The position numbers and the translations under genes are program-made. Positions 1 to 5,769 of a stretch of 18,475 bases of DNA are shown piece after piece. The notes beneath the pieces are model-generated. The model made no database searches and had not been told where the DNA came from. It saw only the letters and a program-made list of their open reading frames with translations. The stretch is from Scatacola_A faecigallinarum (GTDB lineage: Bacteria; Pseudomonadota; Alphaproteobacteria; RF32; CAG-239): positions 1 through 18,475 of the forward strand of contig DVOM01000025.1 in the NCBI GenBank assembly GCA_018713605.1. Direction: 5' to 3'. Position 1 is the first letter of the stretch. Every line of letters starts with the position of its first letter.

Positions 1-1
1 C

Positions 2-106
2 GAAGAGTCCGCAAACATGCTGGCTCTGCAGACCAGACAGCAGCTGGCGATTAACTCTCTGAGCCTTGCTTCTCAGGCAGCTCAGTCAGTTCTGAGCCTG
101 TTCTAA
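2..106 (+). CDS. Flagellin, 3' end only (partial, tandem paralogue)
   Basis: The window opens inside this gene. Only the last 34 codons and the TAA stop are present. The peptide (EESANMLALQTRQQLAINSL and onward to SVLSLF) is the amphipathic C-terminal D0 helix that packs in the core of the flagellar filament. It is identical, residue for residue, to the C-terminus of the complete flagellin at 588-1721, while 15 of its 105 nucleotides differ, all at silent positions. This makes it a tandem flagellin paralogue and not an assembly duplication. Followed directly by a terminator at 127-159. The N-terminus and middle domain cannot be seen. Confidence 0.93.
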   Translation, partial: EESANMLALQTRQQLAINSLSLASQAAQSVLSLF

Positions 107-126
107 GACAGAACAATAACATTTTG

Positions 127-159
127 AAAAGGCGGGAGAAATCCTGCCTTTTCTTTTTT
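127..159 (+). terminator. Rho-independent terminator of the upstream flagellin
   Basis: The arms AAAAGGCGGGA and TCCTGCCTTTT enclose a GAAA loop; one G-T position can pair as a wobble. A T-rich tail (TTTTCTTTTTT) follows. It starts 21 nt after the flagellin stop, so the two flagellins are separate transcription units. Confidence 0.9.
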
Positions 160-202
160 ATCATGTCCGTTTTTCTTATTTTTGTCATAGTCGGGCTTTT
201 CT

Positions 203-286
203 CTTTCTTTCCTGTCATTGTCGGGCTTGACCCGGCAATCCGTAGTCTGGATGTCCGGGTTAAACCCGGGTATGGCAGAAAGAAAA
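203..286. repeat. Imperfect palindromic repeat element (alphaproteobacterial RPE/REP-like)
   Basis: The left arm (about 212-243, containing TCGGGCTTGACCCGGCAATC) is an imperfect inverted copy of the right arm (about 247-278, containing CCGGGTTAAACCCGGGTATG). A pyrimidine/purine extension (CTTTCTTT against AAAGAAAA) lengthens the stem on both sides. A partial extra copy of the left-arm start (GTCATAGTCGGGCTTTT) lies at 184-200. From general knowledge, palindromes carrying GGGCTTGACCCGGCAATC are dispersed in many alphaproteobacterial genomes. No coding function is evident. It lies 64 nt upstream of the sigma-54 promoter. Confidence 0.7.
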
Positions 287-341
287 AAGAATGGCAAAAA
301 GGACAATGCACTTCTCCCTCTCTTTATTTGTACAAAATTTT

Positions 342-357
342 TGGCACGTCGTTTGCA
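342..357 (+). promoter_or_regulatory. Sigma-54 (RpoN) -24/-12 promoter of flagellin
   Basis: TGGCACG-TCGT-TTGCA matches the RpoN consensus TGGCACG-N4-TTGCA exactly, with 10 nt between the GG (343-344) and GC (355-356) doublets. Expected transcription start is about 12 nt past the GC, near 367-369, giving a leader of about 220 nt before the ATG at 588. RpoN-dependent flagellin genes are well known in alphaproteobacteria such as Caulobacter, where FlbD is the activator. I did not identify an activator (ftr) or IHF site with confidence. Confidence 0.88.
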
Positions 358-367
358 TATAAATTCT

Positions 368-587
368 GCATAACAAACCGTTTGAACAAAATTTGCAGGC
401 TTTATAAGAAGGTAGTTATAAACCGTAGGTTCAAATGGTATTGACAATTATTAATAAATGGTAAAAACTTTTGTTAATAAAAATTATAAATTTTGAGATA
501 AGTTTTGGCTCGCCGGTGTGGTAAAAAGGAGCTGACACTGCAAAAATCAAGGCTTGTCGGGGATTAACAAAATATTTGGAGAAAACT
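368..587 (+). promoter_or_regulatory. Long AT-rich flagellin mRNA leader (predicted)
   Basis: About 220 nt lie between the predicted RpoN start and the flagellin ATG. The stretch is AT-rich and has no convincing ORF. GGAG at 578-581 sits 6 nt before the ATG. A TTGACA hexamer at 441-446 could be the -35 of a second, sigma-70 promoter, but no good -10 lies at the right distance. In Caulobacter, FlbT binds the 5' leader of flagellin mRNA and FlaF works with it. A leader of this size would offer such a target, and FlaF is encoded at 17853. That link is inference. Confidence 0.5.
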
Positions 588-1721
588 ATGGCAGATATTT
601 CATTAACAGCAAGCATGCGTTCTAACCTGCTCTCCTTGCAGCAGACTCAGGACCTGATGGATATGACACAGGAGCGGTTATCCACAGGTAAAAAAGTCAA
701 TTCGGCGATCGACAACCCGTCGTCTTACTATACTGCGCAGTCTTTGACTAACCGCGCCAGCGATCTGAACGCCCTGCTTGACAGCATGGGACAGGGTATT
801 CAGACCATTCAGGCGGCCAACGAAGGCATTGAGGCGATTACCGACTTCGTTCAGCAGGCGAAGGCATTGGCCAATACCGCCCGTGACAACGCTACCGTCA
901 AAGGTACCACCTCCAGCGGTACATATACGGCGGCTGACGATACAAAAAACATTACTGTCAAAATTGAGGGCGTTGCTGATCAGGATATTGAGGTAACTCT
1001 GGAGGATACTGATAGCCTGGAACAGGCTGCAACCAAAATTGCTACGGCGCTGAATGACGGCACGGACGGTGTTAAGGATGCCGAAGATACCGTAATCGGC
1101 GGTTTTACGGCAACGGTCGAAAACGGCCAGATTAAAATCAGCAACTCCAAAGGTATTGTTGCCAATGTCAGTGGTACGATTTCCGGTATTACGTTTAACG
1201 GCGAAATCGGCAACAGCACCCGTACAACTTCCATGAAGCAATATAATGAAATTCTGGATCAGATTGACCAGCTGGCCAAAGATTCCGGCTACAAAGGCGT
1301 CAACCTGCTGCAGGGAAACAGTCTCAAGGTTGTTTTCAATGAAGATCGTTCGTCTTACCTGACCATTAACGGTACTTTTGCCGACACTTCCGACGAAGGT
1401 CTGAAAATCAGCCGTGCCGAAGACTGGACCAATCCTGACAATGAGGCGATTGACGCTTCTATCAGCGAGTTGGAAAATGCAATTACCTCCCTGCGTAACA
1501 TGGCTTCCGAATTCGGTAACAACTATTCAATCGTGGAAAACCGCGAGAACTTTACCGAGAGCCTGATTAACGTGCTTGAGGAAGGTTCCGATAAGCTGAC
1601 GCTGGCCGACATGAACGAAGAGTCCGCAAATATGCTGGCCCTTCAGACCAGACAGCAGCTGGCCATCAACTCTTTGAGCCTGGCATCCCAGGCGGCCCAG
1701 TCGGTATTGAGCTTGTTCTAA
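588..1721 (+). CDS. Flagellin, complete (377 aa)
   Basis: Filament subunit secreted through the flagellar type III export apparatus and polymerised at the filament tip. The N-terminal D0/D1 helices (about residues 1-110) carry hallmark flagellin sequence: SMRSNLLSLQQTQ, ERLSTGKKVNSAIDNP, then AANEGIEAITDFVQQAKALA. A Thr/Asp-rich, surface-exposed middle region (about 110-215) differs in character. The C-terminal D1/D0 helices follow and end SLSLASQAAQSVLSLF. The ATG at 588 is preferred over an in-frame TTG at 576 because GGAG sits 6 nt before it and the protein then starts MADISLTAS, typical of alphaproteobacterial flagellins. Expressed from the sigma-54 promoter at 342 and closed by a strong terminator. 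The last 34 residues equal those of the upstream paralogue. It could be a major or a minor filament protein. Confidence 0.96.
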   Translation: MADISLTASMRSNLLSLQQTQDLMDMTQERLSTGKKVNSAIDNPSSYYTAQSLTNRASDLNALLDSMGQGIQTIQAANEGIEAITDFVQQAKALANTARDNATVKGTTSSGTYTAADDTKNITVKIEGVADQDIEVTLEDTDSLEQAATKIATALNDGTDGVKDAEDTVIGGFTATVENGQIKISNSKGIVANVSGTISGITFNGEIGNSTRTTSMKQYNEILDQIDQLAKDSGYKGVNLLQGNSLKVVFNEDRSSYLTINGTFADTSDEGLKISRAEDWTNPDNEAIDASISELENAITSLRNMASEFGNNYSIVENRENFTESLINVLEEGSDKLTLADMNEESANMLALQTRQQLAINSLSLASQAAQSVLSLF

Positions 1722-1737
1722 TCCGGCGGCGGAGTTC

Positions 1738-1773
1738 AAAAAAGAGCGGTGGCGATTTCCACCGCTCTTTTTT
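1738..1773 (+). terminator. Rho-independent terminator of flagellin
   Basis: A perfect 15-bp inverted repeat, AAAAAAGAGCGGTGG and CCACCGCTCTTTTTT, around the loop CGATTT, 16 nt after the flagellin stop. A- and T-rich flanks could make it work on both strands, but no minus-strand gene ends here. Confidence 0.95.
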
Positions 1774-1774
1774 A

Positions 1775-1803
1775 TTGTGTTTAAACCCGATTCGACCTAT
1801 AAT
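1775..1803 (+). promoter_or_regulatory. Sigma-70-type promoter of the 1839-4712 operon
   Basis: Perfect -10 TATAAT at 1798-1803, 17-nt spacer, weaker -35 TTGTGT at 1775-1780. Expected start is near 1810, about 30 nt before the first ATG. The promoter begins immediately after the flagellin terminator, so the following operon is separated from the sigma-54 unit. Confidence 0.65.
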
Positions 1804-1838
1804 CTATAAGTTAAGGAAGAAAACCGAAAGACAGAAGA

Positions 1839-3551
1839 ATGCTTAACGATACGGAATTCAGCAGAAAAATATACAAAGAACTTTGTGAAGAATTCGGCGA
1901 TAATTTTTTGGAACAGCCTGAGGAGTCTGTTTTTGAACGCGCCATTACCGCTAAGGACATCGTCAAATACAGCTCGGAAGAAATTGACGCCATTCAAAAG
2001 GAATATGACAAGGAAAACTGCCGCGAAATTTTTCAGGCCTATGTCGAGCACCGCATCAATCAGGAAGAGGTGCTGTTTTTGCTCAATTATTACCGCGACG
2101 GCATGAAGGCTTATCGCGAGGTCTACCGCGGCCTCTATGAAATTTACGGCATTCCGGAGCAGATTGCCTGCATGAATCAGCTCAACGGCGAACTGGAAAT
2201 GCACATCCAGAAGATTCCGCATGTCGACGCTAAGAAAAACAGGATTATTACCGTTCGCGAAAACGTCGTTACCAATTACAGCCTTAAGGAGGTTACGCCT
2301 TTTACCTGTATGCGGCTGGAATACCGCGACAACGAAAACAATCCGGTTTACGTTATCCTTCCGGTTATGAAAAAAGCGCGCCGTGCGATTGAAAAAATTC
2401 AGGATTATCGGGTCGAACAGATGGCCGAAGTGCGTAAAATCAACGAGAGCTTTCAGCAGCACGGCGACGTTAACCGCCTGCAACAGGAGCTTGCCGGCGT
2501 TCGCGGCCATCTTGACCGCGTCAATGACATTCTGCGCCTGACCATTACCCGCAAATATTATACCGGTGTCAGCAAAACCCGCGGTACGCTGACGCGGGCG
2601 CCCAATCTCGGCGTCAATCCGGCCGAAACGCGCAGCCTGTTTTATGATAACGATATGAAAAACTGTGTCCAGCTTAAGAAAAACGGCAAAAACTATTATG
2701 ATGACAAGTTGTATCTGCATCTTTCGCTGGGCGGCGGACGGGAATTCAAGGCCGAGGTTCAGATAAAAATTGACGCCTTTTATCGCGCCGACCTTCAGAC
2801 ACACTTGCTTTATGAAGAGCAGCGGGCTTTGGAAGAAAATCTGAAAGCAAGCCGCAAAAAGATGTCTGCGCAGGAGGTTCAGCGTGCCGAATACCGTATT
2901 GAGATCTTGAAAAAAGGCATTCAGAAAATCAATAAACAGGCCAATCACGAATATAATATGATGGTGCTGGAAAAAGTCCGTTGGCTGGAGGACGGCTACC
3001 GTGCGCTGCGTATCCCGCCCGATTATCGGGACGGCACCTACAAGGCCTGCCATGACCTCATCAAAAGCTGTTATATGGTGCGGCCGCATAAGATATTTGA
3101 CGTTGAAAAGGAATTCGACTTCAGAGACAAGGACAACATTGCCATCGCGGCCCGCGGCAACTATGACCTGAAAAGCATCTATGAAATTTCCGGCCGCTAT
3201 CGGGAAAGCATTTCGCGCAAATATTCGCCGCTGCACGATAAAATCGACGTAACCGGCAAGGACAGAACTTATCCGAACTTCATTTCGGCCCAAAAGTATG
3301 ACCCGCGCAAAGACAAAAGCGATTGGGACGGTTATGGCAAAGCGCGCAAATTCCGCGTCGACATGAACCGCAACATTTATCGCGACAATTATGAACGGGA
3401 TTACTGGCAGGATTATGACGCCGCCGAAAATGAGGTCGCAAAACGCGAAAAGAAATTGACGCGGCGCCAAATAAGAATATATCATAAGAACGTCAGTAAA
3501 GAGCGTGCGGAGATTGAGGTTCCGCTGAGCAACCGGTCGGAAGGCAGATAA
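1839..3551 (+). CDS. Unrecognised 570-aa protein with a possible divergent RelA/SpoT-like domain
   Basis: I do not recognise this as a named protein. It has no signal peptide or membrane segment and is rich in charged residues, so it is probably cytosolic. Residues about 120-330 hold features reminiscent of the RelA/SpoT nucleotidyltransferase fold as found in stand-alone or toxin-type members: VNDILRLTI (228-236), resembling the core strand with a DxLRxTI motif; DDKLYLHLSLGGG (288-300), resembling the glycine-rich YxGhN-type strand; and AEVQIKIDAFYRADLQTHLL (305-324) followed by YEEQRAL, resembling the EVQxxT...TH.LYE signature. Residues 325-380 are likely helical or coiled coil. The C-terminal 150 residues are very rich in Tyr, Arg, Lys and Asp. 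The ATG lacks a close Shine-Dalgarno; AAGGA lies 21 nt upstream. It forms an operon with the Sel1 gene 9 nt downstream. The RelA/SpoT link is motif-level inference, and some catalytic residues may be absent. Confidence 0.85.
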   Translation: MLNDTEFSRKIYKELCEEFGDNFLEQPEESVFERAITAKDIVKYSSEEIDAIQKEYDKENCREIFQAYVEHRINQEEVLFLLNYYRDGMKAYREVYRGLYEIYGIPEQIACMNQLNGELEMHIQKIPHVDAKKNRIITVRENVVTNYSLKEVTPFTCMRLEYRDNENNPVYVILPVMKKARRAIEKIQDYRVEQMAEVRKINESFQQHGDVNRLQQELAGVRGHLDRVNDILRLTITRKYYTGVSKTRGTLTRAPNLGVNPAETRSLFYDNDMKNCVQLKKNGKNYYDDKLYLHLSLGGGREFKAEVQIKIDAFYRADLQTHLLYEEQRALEENLKASRKKMSAQEVQRAEYRIEILKKGIQKINKQANHEYNMMVLEKVRWLEDGYRALRIPPDYRDGTYKACHDLIKSCYMVRPHKIFDVEKEFDFRDKDNIAIAARGNYDLKSIYEISGRYRESISRKYSPLHDKIDVTGKDRTYPNFISAQKYDPRKDKSDWDGYGKARKFRVDMNRNIYRDNYERDYWQDYDAAENEVAKREKKLTRRQIRIYHKNVSKERAEIEVPLSNRSEGR

Positions 3552-3560
3552 GGGGGAAAA

Positions 3561-4712
3561 ATGCGCAAATTGGTTTTGTTCTTGGTATCGTTGCTTTTTG
3601 CGGCCGAAAATGCCGCGGCGCAGGTGCCGGATATCGGGCAGAAAAAAGACAGGCCCCAGTTGAGCCTGACCGATACGGTTAAGAACATTGACCGCGGCGC
3701 CGAGACGGAAACCAAACCTGAAGACGAAGAGGACAAGGGTATCTTCTCGTTTATGAACTTTTCCTTTTCCAAAAAGAAAGAAAGCAAAAAGGTCTATGCC
3801 CGGCCGGACGAAAAGAAGGAATCTTTTGTGCAGCGCATAACCCGGCAGGCGGAAGAGGGCGACGTTAATGCTCAGCTTACTCTGGGATATATGTATCTGT
3901 ATGGGGAAGAAGGCGTTGAAATTGATTATGACAAGGCTTTCCGCTACTATTCGATGGCCGCGGCCCAGAAAGACAATGTGGCCATCAACAACCTCGGGAG
4001 CCTGTATTACAGCGGTATCGGCACCGAAAAAGACTATTTGAAGGCCGCCACTCTGTTTGACGAAGCGGCCAAACTCGGCAATGTTGAAGCTTCGGTCAAT
4101 CTGGCTTTTATTTATCTCAGCGGTTCCAACGTCGGCAAAAACAGCCGCGCCGCCATGGAACTGTTTAAGAAGGCTGCCGGCAAGGGCAATCCGACCGCCA
4201 AGTTTATGCTCGGCTATGCCTATTATAAAGGGTTCATTTACCCGCAGGACTACGGCAAAGCGGTCAAACTCATCCGTGAGGCGGCCAATGCCGAATATTC
4301 GGAAGCGCAGTACGTTTTGGCGGAAATGTATTTGAATGGGCACGGCATTACGCAGAACTACGGCAATGCGGTTAAGTTTCTGCGTTTGGCGGTTAATCAG
4401 GGCAATGTCAATGCCATGACCGAACTCGGCGATATTCTGGCGCTGGGCACCGCTTATCCGAAAGACATTTACCGCGCTCATGTCCTGTTTAACATTGCGG
4501 CGGTTCGCGGTGCGCCCAAAGCGGCCGAAAAACGTGACGCTCTGGCAAAAGTCATGAAGATTGAAGAGCTTTTGCAGGCGCAGACCGAAGCTGAAAAATA
4601 TGTCGAGCAGCCCTCGGCGCTGACTTCTTACATTAAGCAGACTTTTGGCCGCGATATCCGCAGTTATATTGACGAAAATCTCAAAAACGTTAATAACCGC
4701 GGCCGCGCTTAA
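3561..4712 (+). CDS. Exported Sel1-repeat (TPR-like) protein, 383 aa
   Basis: The N-terminus MRKLVLFLVSLLFAAENAAA is a Sec signal peptide with likely cleavage after the Ala run, before QVPDIG; there is no lipobox, so the mature protein should be periplasmic. A charged linker (about 25-90) precedes roughly six Sel1-like repeats of about 36 residues (about 93-330). Signature units include AQLTLGYMYLYGEEG, AINNLGSLYYSGIG, AKFMLGYAYYKGF and AQYVLAEMYLNGHG, each followed by a [D/N]Y.KA...... AA helix. The solenoid mediates protein-protein contacts, and related proteins act in envelope maintenance, morphogenesis or host interaction. Start fixed by AGGGGG just upstream, overlapping the end of the preceding gene's stop region; the 9-nt gap implies co-transcription. 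The partner is unknown, although the cytosolic neighbour may work with it. Confidence 0.93.
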   Translation: MRKLVLFLVSLLFAAENAAAQVPDIGQKKDRPQLSLTDTVKNIDRGAETETKPEDEEDKGIFSFMNFSFSKKKESKKVYARPDEKKESFVQRITRQAEEGDVNAQLTLGYMYLYGEEGVEIDYDKAFRYYSMAAAQKDNVAINNLGSLYYSGIGTEKDYLKAATLFDEAAKLGNVEASVNLAFIYLSGSNVGKNSRAAMELFKKAAGKGNPTAKFMLGYAYYKGFIYPQDYGKAVKLIREAANAEYSEAQYVLAEMYLNGHGITQNYGNAVKFLRLAVNQGNVNAMTELGDILALGTAYPKDIYRAHVLFNIAAVRGAPKAAEKRDALAKVMKIEELLQAQTEAEKYVEQPSALTSYIKQTFGRDIRSYIDENLKNVNNRGRA

Positions 4713-4785
4713 GGCCTCTTCCACAAAACTGTGACCGATTGTCTTTTCGGTTTGCAAATCTGCAAATTTTCGTTTATTTTGAAAA

Positions 4786-4809
4786 GCAGGAAAGGTTGGC
4801 TTTTCCTGC
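4786..4809 (+). terminator. Weak terminator-like hairpin after the Sel1 gene
   Basis: GCAGGAAA and TTTCCTGC flank a short GT-rich loop, about 70 nt after the Sel1 stop. The tail CTTTCTGG is only weakly T-rich, so termination may be partial and some transcription could continue into the structured RNA at 4833. Confidence 0.45.
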
Positions 4810-4832
4810 CTTTCTGGTTCTTGTAAAAGAAG

Positions 4833-5034
4833 CGGAGCCCTGAGAAGCTCTTAATCTGTAGTAGCCTCGTAAGCTTTAATTTTTGCAAAAAAAGCTTATG
4901 TCTTCTGACCCGAACCCTTGCCGGTCGGGGAGATTTTAGCGAATGTACAGAGATGTTTGTCTTAAAGGCTAAAATGTCATTTCTACAGATATGATTCTCA
5001 GCTCTCCGACCACCTTTTACAGGTGGTTTTTTTT
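4833..5034 (+). ncRNA. Structured RNA 1 with intrinsic terminator, leader of XRE gene 5056
   Basis: No ORF, but dense complementarity. The closing stem is built from three segments: CGGAG 4833-4837 with CTCCG 5004-5008, CTGAGAA 4840-4846 with TTCTCAG 4995-5001, and CTGTAG 4856-4861 with CTACAG 4983-4988. Inside are three hairpins: TAAGCTTT 4870-4877 with AAAGCTTA 4891-4898, CCCGA 4909-4913 with TCGGG 4925-4929, and ATTTTAGC 4933-4940 with GCTAAAAT 4968-4975. TAGCCT 4862-4867 could instead pair with AGGCTA 4966-4971, competing with the last hairpin. The closing stem abuts a terminator at 5010-5034. Possible promoter elements upstream (TTTTCC, 17 nt, TAAAAG) are weak. It may be a leader/attenuator for the XRE gene or an independent small RNA; a divergent 6S RNA is an alternative by size and closing stem, but I see no diagnostic 6S sequence. 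Confidence 0.55.
5010..5034 (+). terminator. Intrinsic terminator ending structured RNA 1
   Basis: CCACCT (5010-5015), loop TTTAC, AGGTGG (5021-5026), then eight T. It ends 21 nt before the XRE start codon, so XRE expression needs read-through or antitermination. The hairpin starts with the same CCACCTTTT as the minus-strand terminator at 5743-5769. Confidence 0.88.
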
Positions 5035-5055
5035 ATGACATATAGGAGGGCTTAT

Positions 5056-5382
5056 ATGCCAAAAGTCGGTGCAATAGATGTCGAACTGGGAAAAAGACTG
5101 CGCTTCTTCCGCGAACAGAACAATTTCAGCCAGGAGCGTCTGGCACGCGAAATCGGCGTCGTATTTCAGCAGGTGCAGAAATATGAGGCCGGCGTTAATC
5201 GTATTTCCTGCGCCCGGCTGTTAAAGATTTTGAGCGTGTTGAATATCTCGCTGGTCGATTTTTTTGCCGGCATCTGCGTCGATGAAAAAGTTTTGGTATC
5301 TGACGCCGAACTTTGTCTGGTTAGAGGTTTCCGCCGCAAGGATGAAAATGTCCGTCGCGCGATTTTGACGCTGTTGCAGTAA
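5056..5382 (+). CDS. XRE-family HTH regulator, PraR/phage-repressor-like (108 aa)
   Basis: DNA-binding repressor-type protein. Residues about 8-65 form a classical Cro/C1 helix-turn-helix: VELGKRLRFFREQNNFSQER, LAREIGV as the turn, and VFQQVQKYEAGVNRISCARL as recognition and support helices, then an LVDFFAGI ending. The FQQVQKYE...NRIS pattern is typical of alphaproteobacterial XRE regulators such as PraR, some of which control quorum sensing, biofilm or motility. The C-terminal 40 residues are charged and of unknown role. ATG 5056 is chosen because AGGAGGG ends 5 nt before it; upstream in-frame GTG 5023 and ATG 5035 fall in or next to the terminator. It sits behind structured RNA 1 and converges on another HTH gene (5446-5712). 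Its target is unknown. Confidence 0.9.
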   Translation: MPKVGAIDVELGKRLRFFREQNNFSQERLAREIGVVFQQVQKYEAGVNRISCARLLKILSVLNISLVDFFAGICVDEKVLVSDAELCLVRGFRRKDENVRRAILTLLQ

Positions 5383-5401
5383 CGTTCGCCGGCGCCATAA
5401 T

Positions 5402-5423
5402 GGAGTTTTGAAAACAAAGCTCC
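5402..5423. terminator. Hairpin between convergent HTH genes (possible shared terminator)
   Basis: GGAGTTTTG, loop AAAA, CAAAGCTCC: a 9-bp stem with one G-U wobble, 19 nt after the plus-strand XRE stop and 22 nt from the minus-strand HTH stop. Neither strand has a T run after it, so it may be a weak or Rho-assisted terminator or an mRNA 3'-end stabiliser. Confidence 0.45.
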
Positions 5424-5445
5424 TGGGAAGGGCTCTTGCCGTAAA

Positions 5446-5712
5446 TCAGTTTTTGACTTTGAAATCGTCAAACAGCAAACCGTAAACGTGAAGAATCAGC
5501 CGGTAGGCTTCCGGCCGCAAATTGTAAATTCCTTCCTCATAATCCTGAAGAATTTCGGGGTCGATATCGCAGAGTTTGCCCAGGGCTTCGAAACTCAGTT
5601 GCGCCTCCCGGCGGAAATCTTTAAGCAGCTGCCGCATGTCGTCTTGCGTGAGCAGATAACCCTCTTCGCCTTGGTCGTTGTGGATGATGGTGAGAGATAG
5701 TTCTTTTTCCAT
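5446..5712 (-). CDS. Small HTH (XRE-like, divergent) protein, 88 aa
   Basis: Short acidic protein. After an N-terminal strand-like segment (MEKELSLTIIHNDQGEEGYL) comes a region with the spacing of an XRE helix-turn-helix: MRQLLKDFRREAQLSFEALG, KLCDIDPEIL, QDYEEGIYNLRPEAYRLILH. The usual LSxxxLA / S.xxIS..E residues are only partly kept, and the acidic YEEG segment replaces the usual basic or polar recognition face, so it may bind protein or act as a modulator and not bind DNA. ATG 5712 is chosen for the strong GGAGGG 3 nt upstream; a longer in-frame reading would run through the terminator. It lies behind structured RNA 2 in a mirror image of the 5056 gene. A nested regulator pair or antitoxin-like role is possible but unproven. 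Confidence 0.8.
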   Translation of the reverse strand: MEKELSLTIIHNDQGEEGYLLTQDDMRQLLKDFRREAQLSFEALGKLCDIDPEILQDYEEGIYNLRPEAYRLILHVYGLLFDDFKVKN

Positions 5713-5742
5713 AGTCCCTCCTTTCTTTAAGATGAGAGAGCT

Positions 5743-5769
5743 AAAGAAAAACCACCTTGGAAAAGGTGG
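5743..5769 (-). terminator. Intrinsic terminator ending structured RNA 2
   Basis: On the minus strand: CCACCTT, loop TTCC, AAGGTGG, then TTTTTC. It ends about 31 nt before the HTH start codon at 5712. The first nine bases (CCACCTTTT) equal those of the terminator at 5010, and both directly follow a closing-stem strand ending CTCC(C)CG. Confidence 0.85.

Noticed and set aside
124..444. 106-codon plus-strand frame across the flagellin intergenic region
   Set aside because: It runs through a terminator, a palindromic repeat and the sigma-54 promoter; composition is low-complexity and there is no Shine-Dalgarno or homology that I recognise.
1797..4757. 986-codon minus-strand open frame opposite the 570-aa and Sel1 genes
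   Set aside because: It mirrors two plus-strand genes with clear signals; its product is repetitive Phe/Val/Ile-rich sequence typical of antisense shadow frames and has no ribosome-binding site or domains.
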